From a virus, in IMG/VR virus record IMGVR_UViG_3300030060_005199, positions 1 to 26,982 of that record: DNA of 26,982 bases; one strand, 5' to 3'. Both the position numbers and the translations under genes were made by a program. This document shows, in pieces, positions 18,149 to 26,982 of this stretch. Position 1 is the first letter of the stretch. Each line of letters starts with the position of its first letter. The notes under the pieces were generated by a model. That model saw only the letters and a program-made list of their open reading frames with translations. It ran no database searches and was not told where the DNA came from.

Positions 18149-21100
18149 CCCATCAGGCTCCCGATACCTTGTTGCCGTATGAGGGCAGAGGTTGGGTCAT
18201 TCGGGAACAGGGCAGCGTACTGTTGCCGGTTCACCGGTCCGCTGGCCGCGGGCGGTGGAGGTGGAGGCGCTGCCGACGCAAGGGTGGTTGTGGGAGGTGG
18301 TGCCACCGGTTGCGCCGGAACTGTTTGTGTTGTGGGCATAGCTGTTGGTGCGACGGAACTAACGGACATGCCTTGTGGTGTAGGAATGGGATTTTCTCTT
18401 GGACCAAAAAAGAAATATTTTTTATCTGTACGTCCAGTTCCAACATCTTCGTCTTCTCCCGCCTCTCTAATAAAGAAAGGAGACATTTCACCAAAAGTAA
18501 GGAAACCTTTTTCTGTAAGTAATTTAACAATTCTTTCAGCCTGATTAACGCCTTCTTTTTCATTTTTTGGTTTACGTATAAGAGTGGCGGCTAATTCAGG
18601 GTCTGTAAAAATTAGCTGGATTGTTTCCATTCTTTTTGATGCCGGTATGTTTTTAAAGAAATCCAAAGCAATACCTTTAGTGAACCCTGCCGCACTAATT
18701 GACGCCGTGCCACCCGTCCCACCAGTTAAAGCCTGATAAGCTTTTGTACCGCCCGCTAAACCAATCATACCGACGTAAAAATCAAACAAGGGGCCTGCCT
18801 GTTTAACTAAGTCAGGGTCAGCTAATTTTCCTGCTTGATCGGCGGCAGCTAATCGAACCATTTGATTAGATATGGTGCGTATGCGGCGTATCTGGTTTTT
18901 ATCCATTATGCCGTAGCTTTCTGCTAGATCCACCAAGGAGGTTTTACCTGCGCCTTGTCCGGGAAGGGGTTCAAAAAGCGTTCTATGGAAAGTCACATGG
19001 TCAAAAGTCTTACCCTCACCACCAGCTTCCATCATGGCGTGTTGCAAAATTGTGTTAAAGTAACCTTCATTAATTCTTTCTCGCATGGCAGCCTGCTCGG
19101 CTGCGGGTAAGAGTTTACCATCAGGACCTTTATACTTAACACTGGTCAAACGAAACAGACGACGTAAACCGCCTATAGGATCGGCTTGTTTAGCATTTTT
19201 AGGAGTAAAGTTTAAAGCCTCTGTCAAAGCTAAATGTGGTGAAGAATTACCTATTAATGTCGCAAGATACGCCTGACTGTCAGATATTTTTTTAGACGCG
19301 GCTGACCTTGACTCAAAGGTCTCAACAGTGCGTTGTGCACTGACTGCATTGTCCAAATCAGATTTTAAATTAGGGAAGATCTCCATTAACTCCGCATTAT
19401 CTCTCTTGTACCGCTCAAGTGCACCAGCATTTATGGAGCCGTCAGGGTTCATTGCTTGTAAACGTAAACTCCGGATAGCCCCTTCCATGATGTTATTGAC
19501 TGAAGTAAAGACGCCGTCAGCCCCTTCAAAGCCTTGCTGTTCAGCAAACTTAGCGACGCCTTGCAGTTGATGAACGCGAAGATCTGTTATGTCAGGACTG
19601 TTTTTAACAAAGGTGTTAATTAGTAGCTCCGGAGGTATGCGGTTGCCGCGCATAGCATCCTTGGCACGACCCTTGCCCACTATCGACCGGGTATATACGT
19701 CGTTCAAAGCGGCTGAAAAAGCCCTTGCTATATCAAACGCGTCTAACTCACCGTCCGGCATACGATTTAAATCATCAAGGATAGCTTCTGCTACCTCTCC
19801 TAATTTACGAGCTTGGTTAGCTGTTCCCCTACGAAGAACAGCGCCGCTAGCTACTTGTGCTGCGTCGTTTAAAACTTCTGAACGAACAGAAAACATTTCG
19901 TCTGCTGTCACCGGGGCAACTCGGTTAGGGTCCAGCTTCGCCTGCTCTAATTTCAATAGTGCAAGTTTGGCCCTAGCTACTTTTAAAAAGTTTTTCTGTG
20001 AATCACTACCCTTTTTTAGATCAATAGAAAACTGGCCTGTTGTTGTTGCTCCAGTTTCTGGGTTTAGTGTTTGAATTTCTTCTCCAATACCTACAAATCT
20101 ACCTTTATCAATCTCACTTATGAGATTTTGCATACGGTCTATTTGACGATTTAAAGGTGCGTTGGCTAAAGGTATTTCAAACTTAGTACGAATTAAGGCT
20201 ACCGGGTCAGAATCTTGTGCATCTACAGACTGGATAATAGCGTTTTGTTCTGCAATGCTTTCTTTTATGTCTAGTCCTAACCGGCGTTTGGCGTCTTGAA
20301 CAAAATCATATAATCCTTGTGTGGCTTTAATAAATTCGCCACGGTAGCCAGTGGTGTCAGTTCCTGTTAATTCTTTAAGGAGCTCATCATATTTGGTTAT
20401 AAAAGAAGGCACCACATCGCCGTCAATCACCTCCGCAGGCGTAAATACATCAACTCCGCCTGTTTTTGACCAGAGTTCTTTTTCTCTCTTTCTAGCAAAA
20501 CCAAGCTGCGTTTCTAATAAATTTGCTAAATCTAAAGAAAAGGTTTTACGAGCTTGAGGTGTTCCAGATCTCTCATCGCCAGTCAAGACACGGTTACGAG
20601 CAGATATTCTGGCGTCTACGGCATTTACTAGCCGACGGGACATCATATCTTCCATAAGACTTTTTCTAAGAATAGCCGCGGTCCGTAGTGACTCAGGCGT
20701 GTTTTCTTCTACTAAACCGTAGATAAACTTATCAAAAAATGTCTTAGCGTTGCGTTCAGCCTTTTTTCTGGCAGCCAGCAAATCCGGGTTTTTGGTGGCC
20801 ATCTCGCCTTCCAAACCCATAATGATACCAGTGTTGTCTTCAAGACGTTGTGCGGCAGTAAAATCTACGCCGGGGAAAACCTCTTGTAGTATTTTGTTGG
20901 TTTCCTCACTGTTGAGGTCATCCATCATACGTTCATAATCGCCGTCATACTTGGTGTATAATTCATCAATTCTAGCAAACAGCTTTTTCTTCTTACCTTC
21001 GGACATTTTGGTTAGGAAATCACTGGCCTCTTTATCAGCATCTGTCTCTCTTAACTTTGAGTAACCCTTTGGTAGCATCTTGGCAAAGGCTAGACCAAAG

Positions 21101-22026
21101 AGGTTTCCGCCCAAAAACTCAAACCCTAGACGCATACTCGTGCCTCCGGGGTCTGCGCCCTCTGCAACATAGGCTCCGCCTGCTGAACCAGCCCCCGCTG
21201 CACTCTCCACACCTACGGTCAAGGCTGCCCCACCTTTAGTTCCGCGGGCCGTGCGCCCCATACTTTCAAGCATTTCTTCTATTGTGGCTGTAAATTTAGT
21301 TGCCGTGGGTACAGGCGCATCCTCTGCTAAATTTGCAATAATGTCACGAGCGGCTCTGTTCCCTGCTTCTTTAAACAGAAACGGAAACTGTATGCCCGCA
21401 GTAGCACCGCCAAGAGTTCGCATAGCTTCTACAGCTTGTTTCTGACCGGGTAGAATAGGTTTGTCCGGTCCCATCGCTAACTCTTCTAAGGCATCTGCGC
21501 CTTCATAAAGAAGCAAGCTGCCACCTATAAAAGAGGCTGCTACAGGGGCTGCTCTGAGCATAAATCCAGCGGCTGATTTAGGCGGGGTCCTAAAGGTTTG
21601 AGCCGCGGTCACCTGTGCAGCTTTTGTGCCTGCCGCTACACTAGGTGCTGTTTTAAACAACTCACCAAAGAAAGCACGGGACAAAGAACCCTTTTCAGCA
21701 TTTGTTAATAGAGCACTTATTGAGTCAGGGTCTTTGAAAAAGACACTGCGCTCAACGGGGTTTAAGTCACGTATGGGGCGCTCTTCACCATCTATAGTCA
21801 CAGTGTAGTTGGGGCTTAAAAAATCGTAAAAAGTCGCCGTGCCATCTTGTAACTTTTCGTAACTAAAAAAGTTAGGGTCATTTTGTATTTGAGCAGCATA
21901 ATCCTGATCTGCAAACGTGGTTACCACGTCACGAGCCAGAGCCTCTGATGCTCTTTGACCAAACTGTAACCGGAAGTCGTCTATCTCTTCCGGCTGTAAA
22001 TCTATTTTGCTAATCTCTAGGTTCAT
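18145..22026 (-). CDS. very large putative internal virion or ejection protein
   Basis: A 1293-residue protein. The N-terminal part contains hydrophobic Gly/Ala-rich stretches (AAPVAASFIGGSLLLYEGA near 165; GGAALTVGVESAAGAGSAGG near 270). A long helical, charged middle follows, then a Pro-rich C-terminus (PVAPPPTTTLASAAPPPPPP) and a final NRQQYAALFPNDPTSALIRQ segment ending QGIGSLMG. Size, membrane-active-looking segments and place among structural genes fit internal proteins ejected with DNA, or tail proteins. No lysozyme or peptidase motif was recognised. Coupled to both neighbours by ATGA overlaps. Confidence 0.55.
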   Translation of the reverse strand: MNLEISKIDLQPEEIDDFRLQFGQRASEALARDVVTTFADQDYAAQIQNDPNFFSYEKLQDGTATFYDFLSPNYTVTIDGEERPIRDLNPVERSVFFKDPDSISALLTNAEKGSLSRAFFGELFKTAPSVAAGTKAAQVTAAQTFRTPPKSAAGFMLRAAPVAASFIGGSLLLYEGADALEELAMGPDKPILPGQKQAVEAMRTLGGATAGIQFPFLFKEAGNRAARDIIANLAEDAPVPTATKFTATIEEMLESMGRTARGTKGGAALTVGVESAAGAGSAGGAYVAEGADPGGTSMRLGFEFLGGNLFGLAFAKMLPKGYSKLRETDADKEASDFLTKMSEGKKKKLFARIDELYTKYDGDYERMMDDLNSEETNKILQEVFPGVDFTAAQRLEDNTGIIMGLEGEMATKNPDLLAARKKAERNAKTFFDKFIYGLVEENTPESLRTAAILRKSLMEDMMSRRLVNAVDARISARNRVLTGDERSGTPQARKTFSLDLANLLETQLGFARKREKELWSKTGGVDVFTPAEVIDGDVVPSFITKYDELLKELTGTDTTGYRGEFIKATQGLYDFVQDAKRRLGLDIKESIAEQNAIIQSVDAQDSDPVALIRTKFEIPLANAPLNRQIDRMQNLISEIDKGRFVGIGEEIQTLNPETGATTTGQFSIDLKKGSDSQKNFLKVARAKLALLKLEQAKLDPNRVAPVTADEMFSVRSEVLNDAAQVASGAVLRRGTANQARKLGEVAEAILDDLNRMPDGELDAFDIARAFSAALNDVYTRSIVGKGRAKDAMRGNRIPPELLINTFVKNSPDITDLRVHQLQGVAKFAEQQGFEGADGVFTSVNNIMEGAIRSLRLQAMNPDGSINAGALERYKRDNAELMEIFPNLKSDLDNAVSAQRTVETFESRSAASKKISDSQAYLATLIGNSSPHLALTEALNFTPKNAKQADPIGGLRRLFRLTSVKYKGPDGKLLPAAEQAAMRERINEGYFNTILQHAMMEAGGEGKTFDHVTFHRTLFEPLPGQGAGKTSLVDLAESYGIMDKNQIRRIRTISNQMVRLAAADQAGKLADPDLVKQAGPLFDFYVGMIGLAGGTKAYQALTGGTGGTASISAAGFTKGIALDFFKNIPASKRMETIQLIFTDPELAATLIRKPKNEKEGVNQAERIVKLLTEKGFLTFGEMSPFFIREAGEDEDVGTGRTDKKYFFFGPRENPIPTPQGMSVSSVAPTAMPTTQTVPAQPVAPPPTTTLASAAPPPPPPAASGPVNRQQYAALFPNDPTSALIRQQGIGSLMG

Positions 22027-25000
22027 GGTCCAGTTACCCTTGGTGAGTTAGCCGTCGCACTACCACCTGATACGTTAGCCGCAGCACCGCCCGGTGTCAT
22101 ATTAGCTTCATATGCAAGTATGGCTGCGGTGTATTCTGCTATCAAGCCTTCAAAATCTCTCATAGAGAGACGAGCTTGAGCAACCCTGTCTGCAAAATCG
22201 GCTGGATTTTTTGCGTTTGCATCAACTATATCTTTAGCCCGTTTGTAGTTCATAGCTAAAGTTGAGCGAACTGTTCTAAGTTGTTCTAATGCTGATACAT
22301 CCGACTTAGCTCCACCCGGCTGGAATCCGGTGACCTCTTGTTGTAGCAATTCTAAATCCAGAGCAAAAATTCTGCCTTCTCTTCCTGCACGAGCTAACTC
22401 AATCGTTTTACGGCCTAGAGCACTTAACTGTTTGTCAGCTTTACTTGTTATTCTTGCTTGTTTACCAGCATACCCCGTTCCCAAACCAAGTTCAGCGAGT
22501 TGACCAGCCACAGCATTAAAGGTTCTGTTCAGGGTAGACGCAAAACCTTGAGATTGAGTATAATCCAAACCTGTTATGATAAAGGTAGGATCAGCCGTAG
22601 CACGATCTATGTTAACCGTATTATCTGGGTTAAGTAATGGAACATCCTGATTTGGTGCTACCATTTGCAACTCTGATCTGCTCAAGCCAAGAGTATTTAT
22701 TGGCACAGGTGAATTACCCCCATTAAGAACACGCTTTTTAATAGCGGACTTCATAAAGTCAGGCAGTTGACGCTTTTGAAGTAACCCACTCTTCGGGTTG
22801 ATAGAAGGTGCGGTATAAATGCTAATCTGACTTTCCATGACAGGATCGTCCGCACCTGCCGCATAAAGGTCGGTCATTTTCGTACCGGCATCGTTAGTTT
22901 CTACAGAGAAGTACCTAAGAGCTTTTCCAGTGTCTCCACTACCAAATAGATCTGGTGGTTCATCTGCTTTCTCGTAGCTACGCAAGGCATCTGCGCCGTT
23001 GTCTTTCTTAATAGCTGCAATTTCAACGTCAGTGAGATACATTGGTGTGCCAGCCGAAATCACTTGGCCTCTTACTGTTACAGGCTTGGTGTTGACGACC
23101 TGTTTGGTGTCAAGTTTTTCTTGAGTCGGGCTATATGTGCCAATATTAAACACCCCTTGACCCGCGTCAGCCGCGTTTTTAACAGCGTCTGCACCCTCTT
23201 GCGTATTTGTGTCAACGATGCTGACTAGCTCTCCGTCTGCACCTCGTATTTCTTTCCATACTGAGCCTTTGGAGTCCTTGGTGTAAGTGCCTATCGTATG
23301 TGTAGTTACGTCTGTAGAGAGGTTAGAATAGGCTAAACGATCTTCCGGTATGGAGAGGTCTAGGCGATCTACAATCGCTCCGTCCTTATTTCTTACTTCA
23401 ATCGGTTTTGCGGCTAAAGTGCTGCCCTTCTTAAACTCACCTACTTTTGTAGCTCGTTGATTAGACGGCAGATTTGTAATCTCTTCGTAGCCAGCACTAG
23501 AATAAACATCAATGCCACTCTTTATTAACTCTCCAGTGTTTATATCTCTAATTTCGTAAAGACCGACTTTCTTTTCTTTAGGTGTTGCCGCGGCACTAAT
23601 TGTCACGGTTTCTACGTTTTTGTCAGGGTTGTCTGAACGAGCTTTTTCTAAAGCTGATCTACCGGATTCTGTATTCAAATCAACGACGTTTGTTTCCTTG
23701 CCGTTAATCATAATACGAACTCTGTCTGTTTTAGTATCCGAAGGTTTTGGCTGAGTCCCAACATCAAACAGTTGCCCACCCTCTTCAGCCGCTCTTTTAG
23801 CATATGCGTCATAGGTTGTGGAGTTTGATCCATCAAAGAAAAACTCTTTCTCCCCCACAACCAGTTTCATAGGTTTTACAGTTTTTGTTTTTGTGCTTAT
23901 TTTTTTAAGCGCACGAGCTTCTTCTGCGGCTATTTCAGTATCAACCTGCTTTTCAGCACGTTGTACGGCAGCAAGCTTGAGCGCCCTCTCTTCTTTGTCA
24001 GCCGCCTTCTTTTGTTCAACAAGCGTCTGTGCCCGTGCACCTATGGTTTGTGGTAATTTAGTAGTGGAAGCAGCCATAGCTAGGCGTTCCGCGGCGCTGG
24101 CACCGGGTCGCTCTCCTTGCATTGGACCTGCAAAGGTAAGCGCCGTGTTGGCTATATCAAACAGCATCTGTGCTTTGGTTAAGTTCTTCTGCTCTTCAAG
24201 TGCCGCGGCTCGTTCCGCAGCCGTTCCCAGACCAGCGGCAGCATATCGCTCTTCTGCGCCTCTAGCCGCAGCTAGGACACGCTCATCATAAGTCGGTGGG
24301 TTTACAAATCCGCTCGTGGATGGCGAGGGGCCAATAGCTTTCCTAAAATCATCGGCAGTAACCAAGTTTGGCACTACACCTGCGTTTTGAAACTTTAGGA
24401 CTGGCTGGTTGTCTCCGCGGCGGACCAGCCCGCCTTCCTTAAAATTTACGGGTGGTGGTCCCCCCATACCACCAGTAGGCTGCGGGGGTTCGACCGTGGA
24501 CATAATCCCCTGCGCCATAGCGCCCTGTACAGGCTCCATCATCTCTTGTTGCGCCAAGCCGCCAATGCCTTGGTCTACCGCGCCCATCACCATAGCGGGC
24601 TGCACCAGTGTCAGGACTGACTCAGGCGTCTGTCTGGCGTCCTCTTCGCCAACCACACTAGCAAGCTCCTCATAGCGCTCCTCAACTGTCGCTTCATCAC
24701 CACGTATGGTGTTCATAACCGTTTCAAAGTCTTCGGCTTGGTCGAGGTCCTCTACCTCTTGTTGGGCGTTGGCTAATAACCCTTCCAACTGTTGGGGATC
24801 TACACCCTCTACCGGCATGTCTGCCCCAGTTGGCATAGGTGGAGCCGGGGGCATGGCAGGTGGAGCAGCCATTTCTGGCGGCATCATGCCTGCGATACCG
24901 CCCTCTGCATATTTCTTAGCAGCATCAGGGTCCATCTTCATCTGCACCGCTTCAGGCAGCATTGAAAAGCCCTTGTACTCGTTAGGCACGGCTTGACCAC

Positions 25001-25040
25001 CGTTGGCAAACATCTGTCTGGCTAATACGCTTCTGTTCAT
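22023..25040 (-). CDS. large putative virion protein with low-complexity N-terminus
   Basis: A 1005-residue protein. The N-terminus is rich in Gly, Met and Pro (MPPEMAAPPAMPPAPPMPTG and a later PPQPTGGMGGPPP), with short FANGGQAV, YAEGGIAGM and FKEGGLVRRGD phrases. An Ala-rich coiled-coil region (about 265-385) follows, then a long beta-rich part with repeated KTDRVRIMINGKETNVVDL-like segments (about 390-700), then a helical C-terminus ending in a Gly/Ser/Asn-rich tail. The EGG phrases are frequent in virion proteins of uncultured marine phages. No enzyme motif is seen. TAATG overlaps the previous gene. Confidence 0.5.
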   Translation of the reverse strand: MNRSVLARQMFANGGQAVPNEYKGFSMLPEAVQMKMDPDAAKKYAEGGIAGMMPPEMAAPPAMPPAPPMPTGADMPVEGVDPQQLEGLLANAQQEVEDLDQAEDFETVMNTIRGDEATVEERYEELASVVGEEDARQTPESVLTLVQPAMVMGAVDQGIGGLAQQEMMEPVQGAMAQGIMSTVEPPQPTGGMGGPPPVNFKEGGLVRRGDNQPVLKFQNAGVVPNLVTADDFRKAIGPSPSTSGFVNPPTYDERVLAAARGAEERYAAAGLGTAAERAAALEEQKNLTKAQMLFDIANTALTFAGPMQGERPGASAAERLAMAASTTKLPQTIGARAQTLVEQKKAADKEERALKLAAVQRAEKQVDTEIAAEEARALKKISTKTKTVKPMKLVVGEKEFFFDGSNSTTYDAYAKRAAEEGGQLFDVGTQPKPSDTKTDRVRIMINGKETNVVDLNTESGRSALEKARSDNPDKNVETVTISAAATPKEKKVGLYEIRDINTGELIKSGIDVYSSAGYEEITNLPSNQRATKVGEFKKGSTLAAKPIEVRNKDGAIVDRLDLSIPEDRLAYSNLSTDVTTHTIGTYTKDSKGSVWKEIRGADGELVSIVDTNTQEGADAVKNAADAGQGVFNIGTYSPTQEKLDTKQVVNTKPVTVRGQVISAGTPMYLTDVEIAAIKKDNGADALRSYEKADEPPDLFGSGDTGKALRYFSVETNDAGTKMTDLYAAGADDPVMESQISIYTAPSINPKSGLLQKRQLPDFMKSAIKKRVLNGGNSPVPINTLGLSRSELQMVAPNQDVPLLNPDNTVNIDRATADPTFIITGLDYTQSQGFASTLNRTFNAVAGQLAELGLGTGYAGKQARITSKADKQLSALGRKTIELARAGREGRIFALDLELLQQEVTGFQPGGAKSDVSALEQLRTVRSTLAMNYKRAKDIVDANAKNPADFADRVAQARLSMRDFEGLIAEYTAAILAYEANMTPGGAAANVSGGSATANSPRVTGP

Positions 25041-25870
25041 TAGAATAACCCCGCTGTTTTAGCGCCTGCTGCCGCTGATAATCCTGCAATACCCAAACCC
25101 AGATAAGTCTGAGCCGGTGATACACTAGGTGCTGTAGCCGAGGCAATTGTTTGCTGGCTTGACGGAGCACCTTTATAGATATCTGACAAGAATGAATAAC
25201 GCTGATACGGCTCATATAACTGAGCCAAATCGCTCTGCCTTTGCGCTTCAATTTCAGCCTGCTGCTGCGCCTGCTGCTGTTTACCAAAATCAAACTGTGT
25301 CTGGATATCAGCAAGAGCCTGCTGCTGCGCCTGCTGACCTACTGCTGCCTGACGAAGACCCAACTGACCTAACGCTTCTGCCTGTGCCTGCTGCGCTTGT
25401 TGCGCCTGTAAAAAGTTCTGCGCTTGTGCCTGTGCCAAGGCTGCTGCACGGTTTCTGCCTATCTCTGACTGTTGGACCGCGGCCCGTGATCCGCCGAAAG
25501 CTCCCGCGCCTGCTGCTTGTTGGCCTGCTTGGGAGGCTTGTATGTTAAAGGACCTATTTATTTCGTTCTGTATGGCCTGCTGATACGGGTTCATAAACTG
25601 ACTCAAGCCCTGCAAGCTAGGGTCTAGCGTGGTTCTTGCGTCAGTAAGCGCGGTGTCCGCTCCTTGCAAGTATTGTTGATAACCGCCTATGCCGCCTGTA
25701 GCCGGAGCCGCAGCAGCAATGGCATCATCCTGTAATTGAGTCATACCCGCTATCTGCTGAGTGGGTAGAATTATTTCTTGGTCAGCAAGCTTTTGGGCAG
25801 ATTCAAGAAGCCCTAGTTTATAGGCTTCAATTTCCGGGGCTTCGCGTACAATGGAGGTTTCTGTAGCCAT
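25040..25870 (-). CDS. Gln/Ala-rich putative internal virion protein
   Basis: A 276-residue protein. A globular N-terminal half is followed by AGAFGGSRAAVQQSEIGRNR (about 121-140), then a long Gln/Ala helix (QAQAQNFLQAQQAQQAQAEA and similar to about 215), a YEPYQRYSFL segment, and a hydrophobic end (YLGLGIAGLSAAAGAKTAGLF). FGGSR...E..RN phrases with a long Gln/Ala helix occur in phage internal or DNA-transfer proteins, from memory. The DNA is a run of near-repeats of GCCTGCTGCTGCGCC type, prone to slippage. Coupled to its neighbours by TAATG. Confidence 0.55.
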   Translation of the reverse strand: MATETSIVREAPEIEAYKLGLLESAQKLADQEIILPTQQIAGMTQLQDDAIAAAAPATGGIGGYQQYLQGADTALTDARTTLDPSLQGLSQFMNPYQQAIQNEINRSFNIQASQAGQQAAGAGAFGGSRAAVQQSEIGRNRAAALAQAQAQNFLQAQQAQQAQAEALGQLGLRQAAVGQQAQQQALADIQTQFDFGKQQQAQQQAEIEAQRQSDLAQLYEPYQRYSFLSDIYKGAPSSQQTIASATAPSVSPAQTYLGLGIAGLSAAAGAKTAGLF

Positions 25871-26982
25871 TATGCCATCGCCTTCCCTTTAGCCTCTAAA
25901 CCGCGCATCATGTCATACATGCGGTTGATGCCTTTGTTATTGTCTCCGTCACCCAAGCCTTTGACCGCGTTGGTTGTCATTACAAACTCACCGGGCATCA
26001 GCATAGCTTTCACGCTGTCTTTGCCGGGAGTACCCTCATCTGGCATGATGCCGCCGACGCGACGCGGGAAAACACCGCCTCCGTCTTCATACTGACCCAG
26101 ACCTTTGGTATATGTTGTAGCAACTTTTACGGGTCCTTGAGCATATTTAGGGGTAAAGCCCCCAAGCAAGAAACGGTCTTTATATTGTTGATAGTACTGA
26201 TTAGGACCCATCATAGCAGCCATCTCTTCATCAGTCCCATCGTCATCATCTTTTGTATCAAACCCACCGGCAGCATACAAGCCTGCGCCAGCTAATGCCG
26301 CAGTTGGTCCGAATGTGCGGATTATACCGGGGGTGGCTTCAGCCACCGCTCTAGCAGCTTGCTTAGTGGCTAAACTTTCAGGAACCCCTGCGGCAATGGC
26401 TTTATTATAAGCATCTATTTCTATTTGATTTAAAGCGCCTTCGGCAGGTGTTCCTGTCAAGAAGTCCATCGCCTTACCGCCGTAGTCCATAGCGGTTTTG
26501 CCAGCGCTTTGTAACTGTTCCAAAATTGTAGGAGGCGGTGTAGGTGGTAAAGCATCAGCGGCTCCAAGGAACATTTGATCTGGTCCCGCAGTAACAGAGC
26601 CTGCTAATGTTTGAGAGCCCTCAGTTGCGCTAAATAAAGCACGTGCTTGATCCTCCCTAGCAAGCCTGTTTAGTTGTATCATTTTTTCAGTTGAAGAAAG
26701 ATTAGGGTTTTTAGCAATAGCTTCATAAGCTGCCTTATTAGAACCCGCAAAAAGCTCCGTATTTGAGGTCGGAGTGGACGTCGCACTAACCACGGTATCA
26801 ACGGGACTAGTAGCACCCGTCTCTGTCGCACTAGCCACTGTGTCTTGAACTACATCACTTTGAGCAAGAGTAGCAGAATCTGGAGCACTTACAGTCATCG
26901 CCTGTGTGAAGCTAGACTGCATTGGGTTAGTTGCTACGTTTTTAACGCCCTTAGTAAAGCCCTCTAAGAAGTTGCCTTTACC
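25870..26982 (-). CDS. partial virion-associated protein, 5' end outside the window
   Basis: The reading frame stays open to the right edge. Upstream of the first in-frame ATG (26922) there are 20 more codons with coding-like sequence (NFLEGFTKGVKNVATNP), so the gene almost certainly starts beyond the window. The visible 371 codons include a Thr/Ser-rich segment, an Ala-rich helix, a Gly-rich hydrophobic stretch (FGPTAALAGAGLYAAGG), an acidic loop (TKDDDDGTDEE) and a C-terminal VGGIMPDEGTPGKDSVKAML followed by MPGEFVMTTNAVKG. The GTPGKDSV.AML.PGEFV phrase is widespread in phage tail or internal proteins, from memory. The stop overlaps the next start (TAATG). Confidence 0.6.
   Translation of the reverse strand, partial: GKGNFLEGFTKGVKNVATNPMQSSFTQAMTVSAPDSATLAQSDVVQDTVASATETGATSPVDTVVSATSTPTSNTELFAGSNKAAYEAIAKNPNLSSTEKMIQLNRLAREDQARALFSATEGSQTLAGSVTAGPDQMFLGAADALPPTPPPTILEQLQSAGKTAMDYGGKAMDFLTGTPAEGALNQIEIDAYNKAIAAGVPESLATKQAARAVAEATPGIIRTFGPTAALAGAGLYAAGGFDTKDDDDGTDEEMAAMMGPNQYYQQYKDRFLLGGFTPKYAQGPVKVATTYTKGLGQYEDGGGVFPRRVGGIMPDEGTPGKDSVKAMLMPGEFVMTTNAVKGLGDGDNNKGINRMYDMMRGLEAKGKAMA

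Noticed and set aside
17985-18544. Plus-strand Gly/Cys-rich frames over the Pro-rich tail of the 1293-aa gene
   Set aside because: They are the antisense of CCG/CCA proline codons and have no ribosome binding site.

Overview
The window looks like part of the genome of an uncultured tailed dsDNA phage (Caudoviricetes), probably marine and with a proteobacterial host. The supporting signs are a family-A phage DNA polymerase, an archaeo-eukaryotic primase, UvrD-like and SNF2-like helicases, an SSB-like protein, a terminase small subunit, a VRR-NUC nuclease and very long low-complexity virion proteins. Genes overlap by ATGA or TAATG, and there are no host housekeeping genes, rRNA or recognisable tRNA. 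Everything except one SNF2-like gene lies on the minus strand, so the window is transcribed mainly from right to left. Host and lifestyle are inference. I saw no integrase, capsid, portal or large terminase in the window.

Layout from right to left (5' to 3' on the minus strand). 26982-16858 is a translationally coupled virion cassette: four large, probably internal or tail-associated virion proteins, an HlyC-like lysine acyltransferase and a further virion-like protein. 15410-16861 is the only plus-strand gene, an SNF2-like helicase; its promoter overlaps back to back the promoter of the replication operon. 15321-8267 is that operon: conserved coiled-coil protein, SSB-like protein, AEP primase, small protein, UvrD-like helicase, DUF6378 protein, 40-aa microprotein and DNA polymerase A, closed by a UUCG-loop terminator. 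8169-7302 holds a ribbon-helix-helix protein, an AT-hook protein, a zinc-ribbon protein and an NrdR-like zinc finger, then a terminator.

7195-5265 is the most remarkable part. One strong promoter reads into a protein with two RAMP/Cas7-like signatures (6371-7129). A perfect 8-bp hairpin follows, then about 550 nt of non-coding, G-phased sequence (5791-6340), then a 168-aa protein of unknown function. On the transcribed strand the non-coding stretch follows a strict grammar: pentamers of the form GGYNN in tandem, broken into eleven units by a tetranucleotide GRCG that shifts the phase. Unit lengths obey 9+5k nt. I do not recognise this as CRISPR or any other catalogued array. A RAMP-like protein co-transcribed with a period-5 RNA suggests an RNA-guided or RNA-scaffold ribonucleoprotein system.

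5268-4078 is an operon of six small proteins, several with CxxC pairs, ended by a terminator. 3901-3314 is a single gene with a long structured 5' leader, possibly a cis-regulatory RNA, and its own terminator. 3313-2088 carries a cluster of nine GGTAACAC-like sites in front of the terminase small subunit and an overlapping VRR-NUC nuclease. 2042-862 is a run of small phage proteins, two of them preceded by an identical 38-nt leader, then a terminator. 818-69 is a Cys-rich DUF7227/gp88-like protein whose sequence blocks appear rearranged. A recurrent theme is a terminator or stop codon followed at once by a sigma70-type promoter with a 17-nt spacer.
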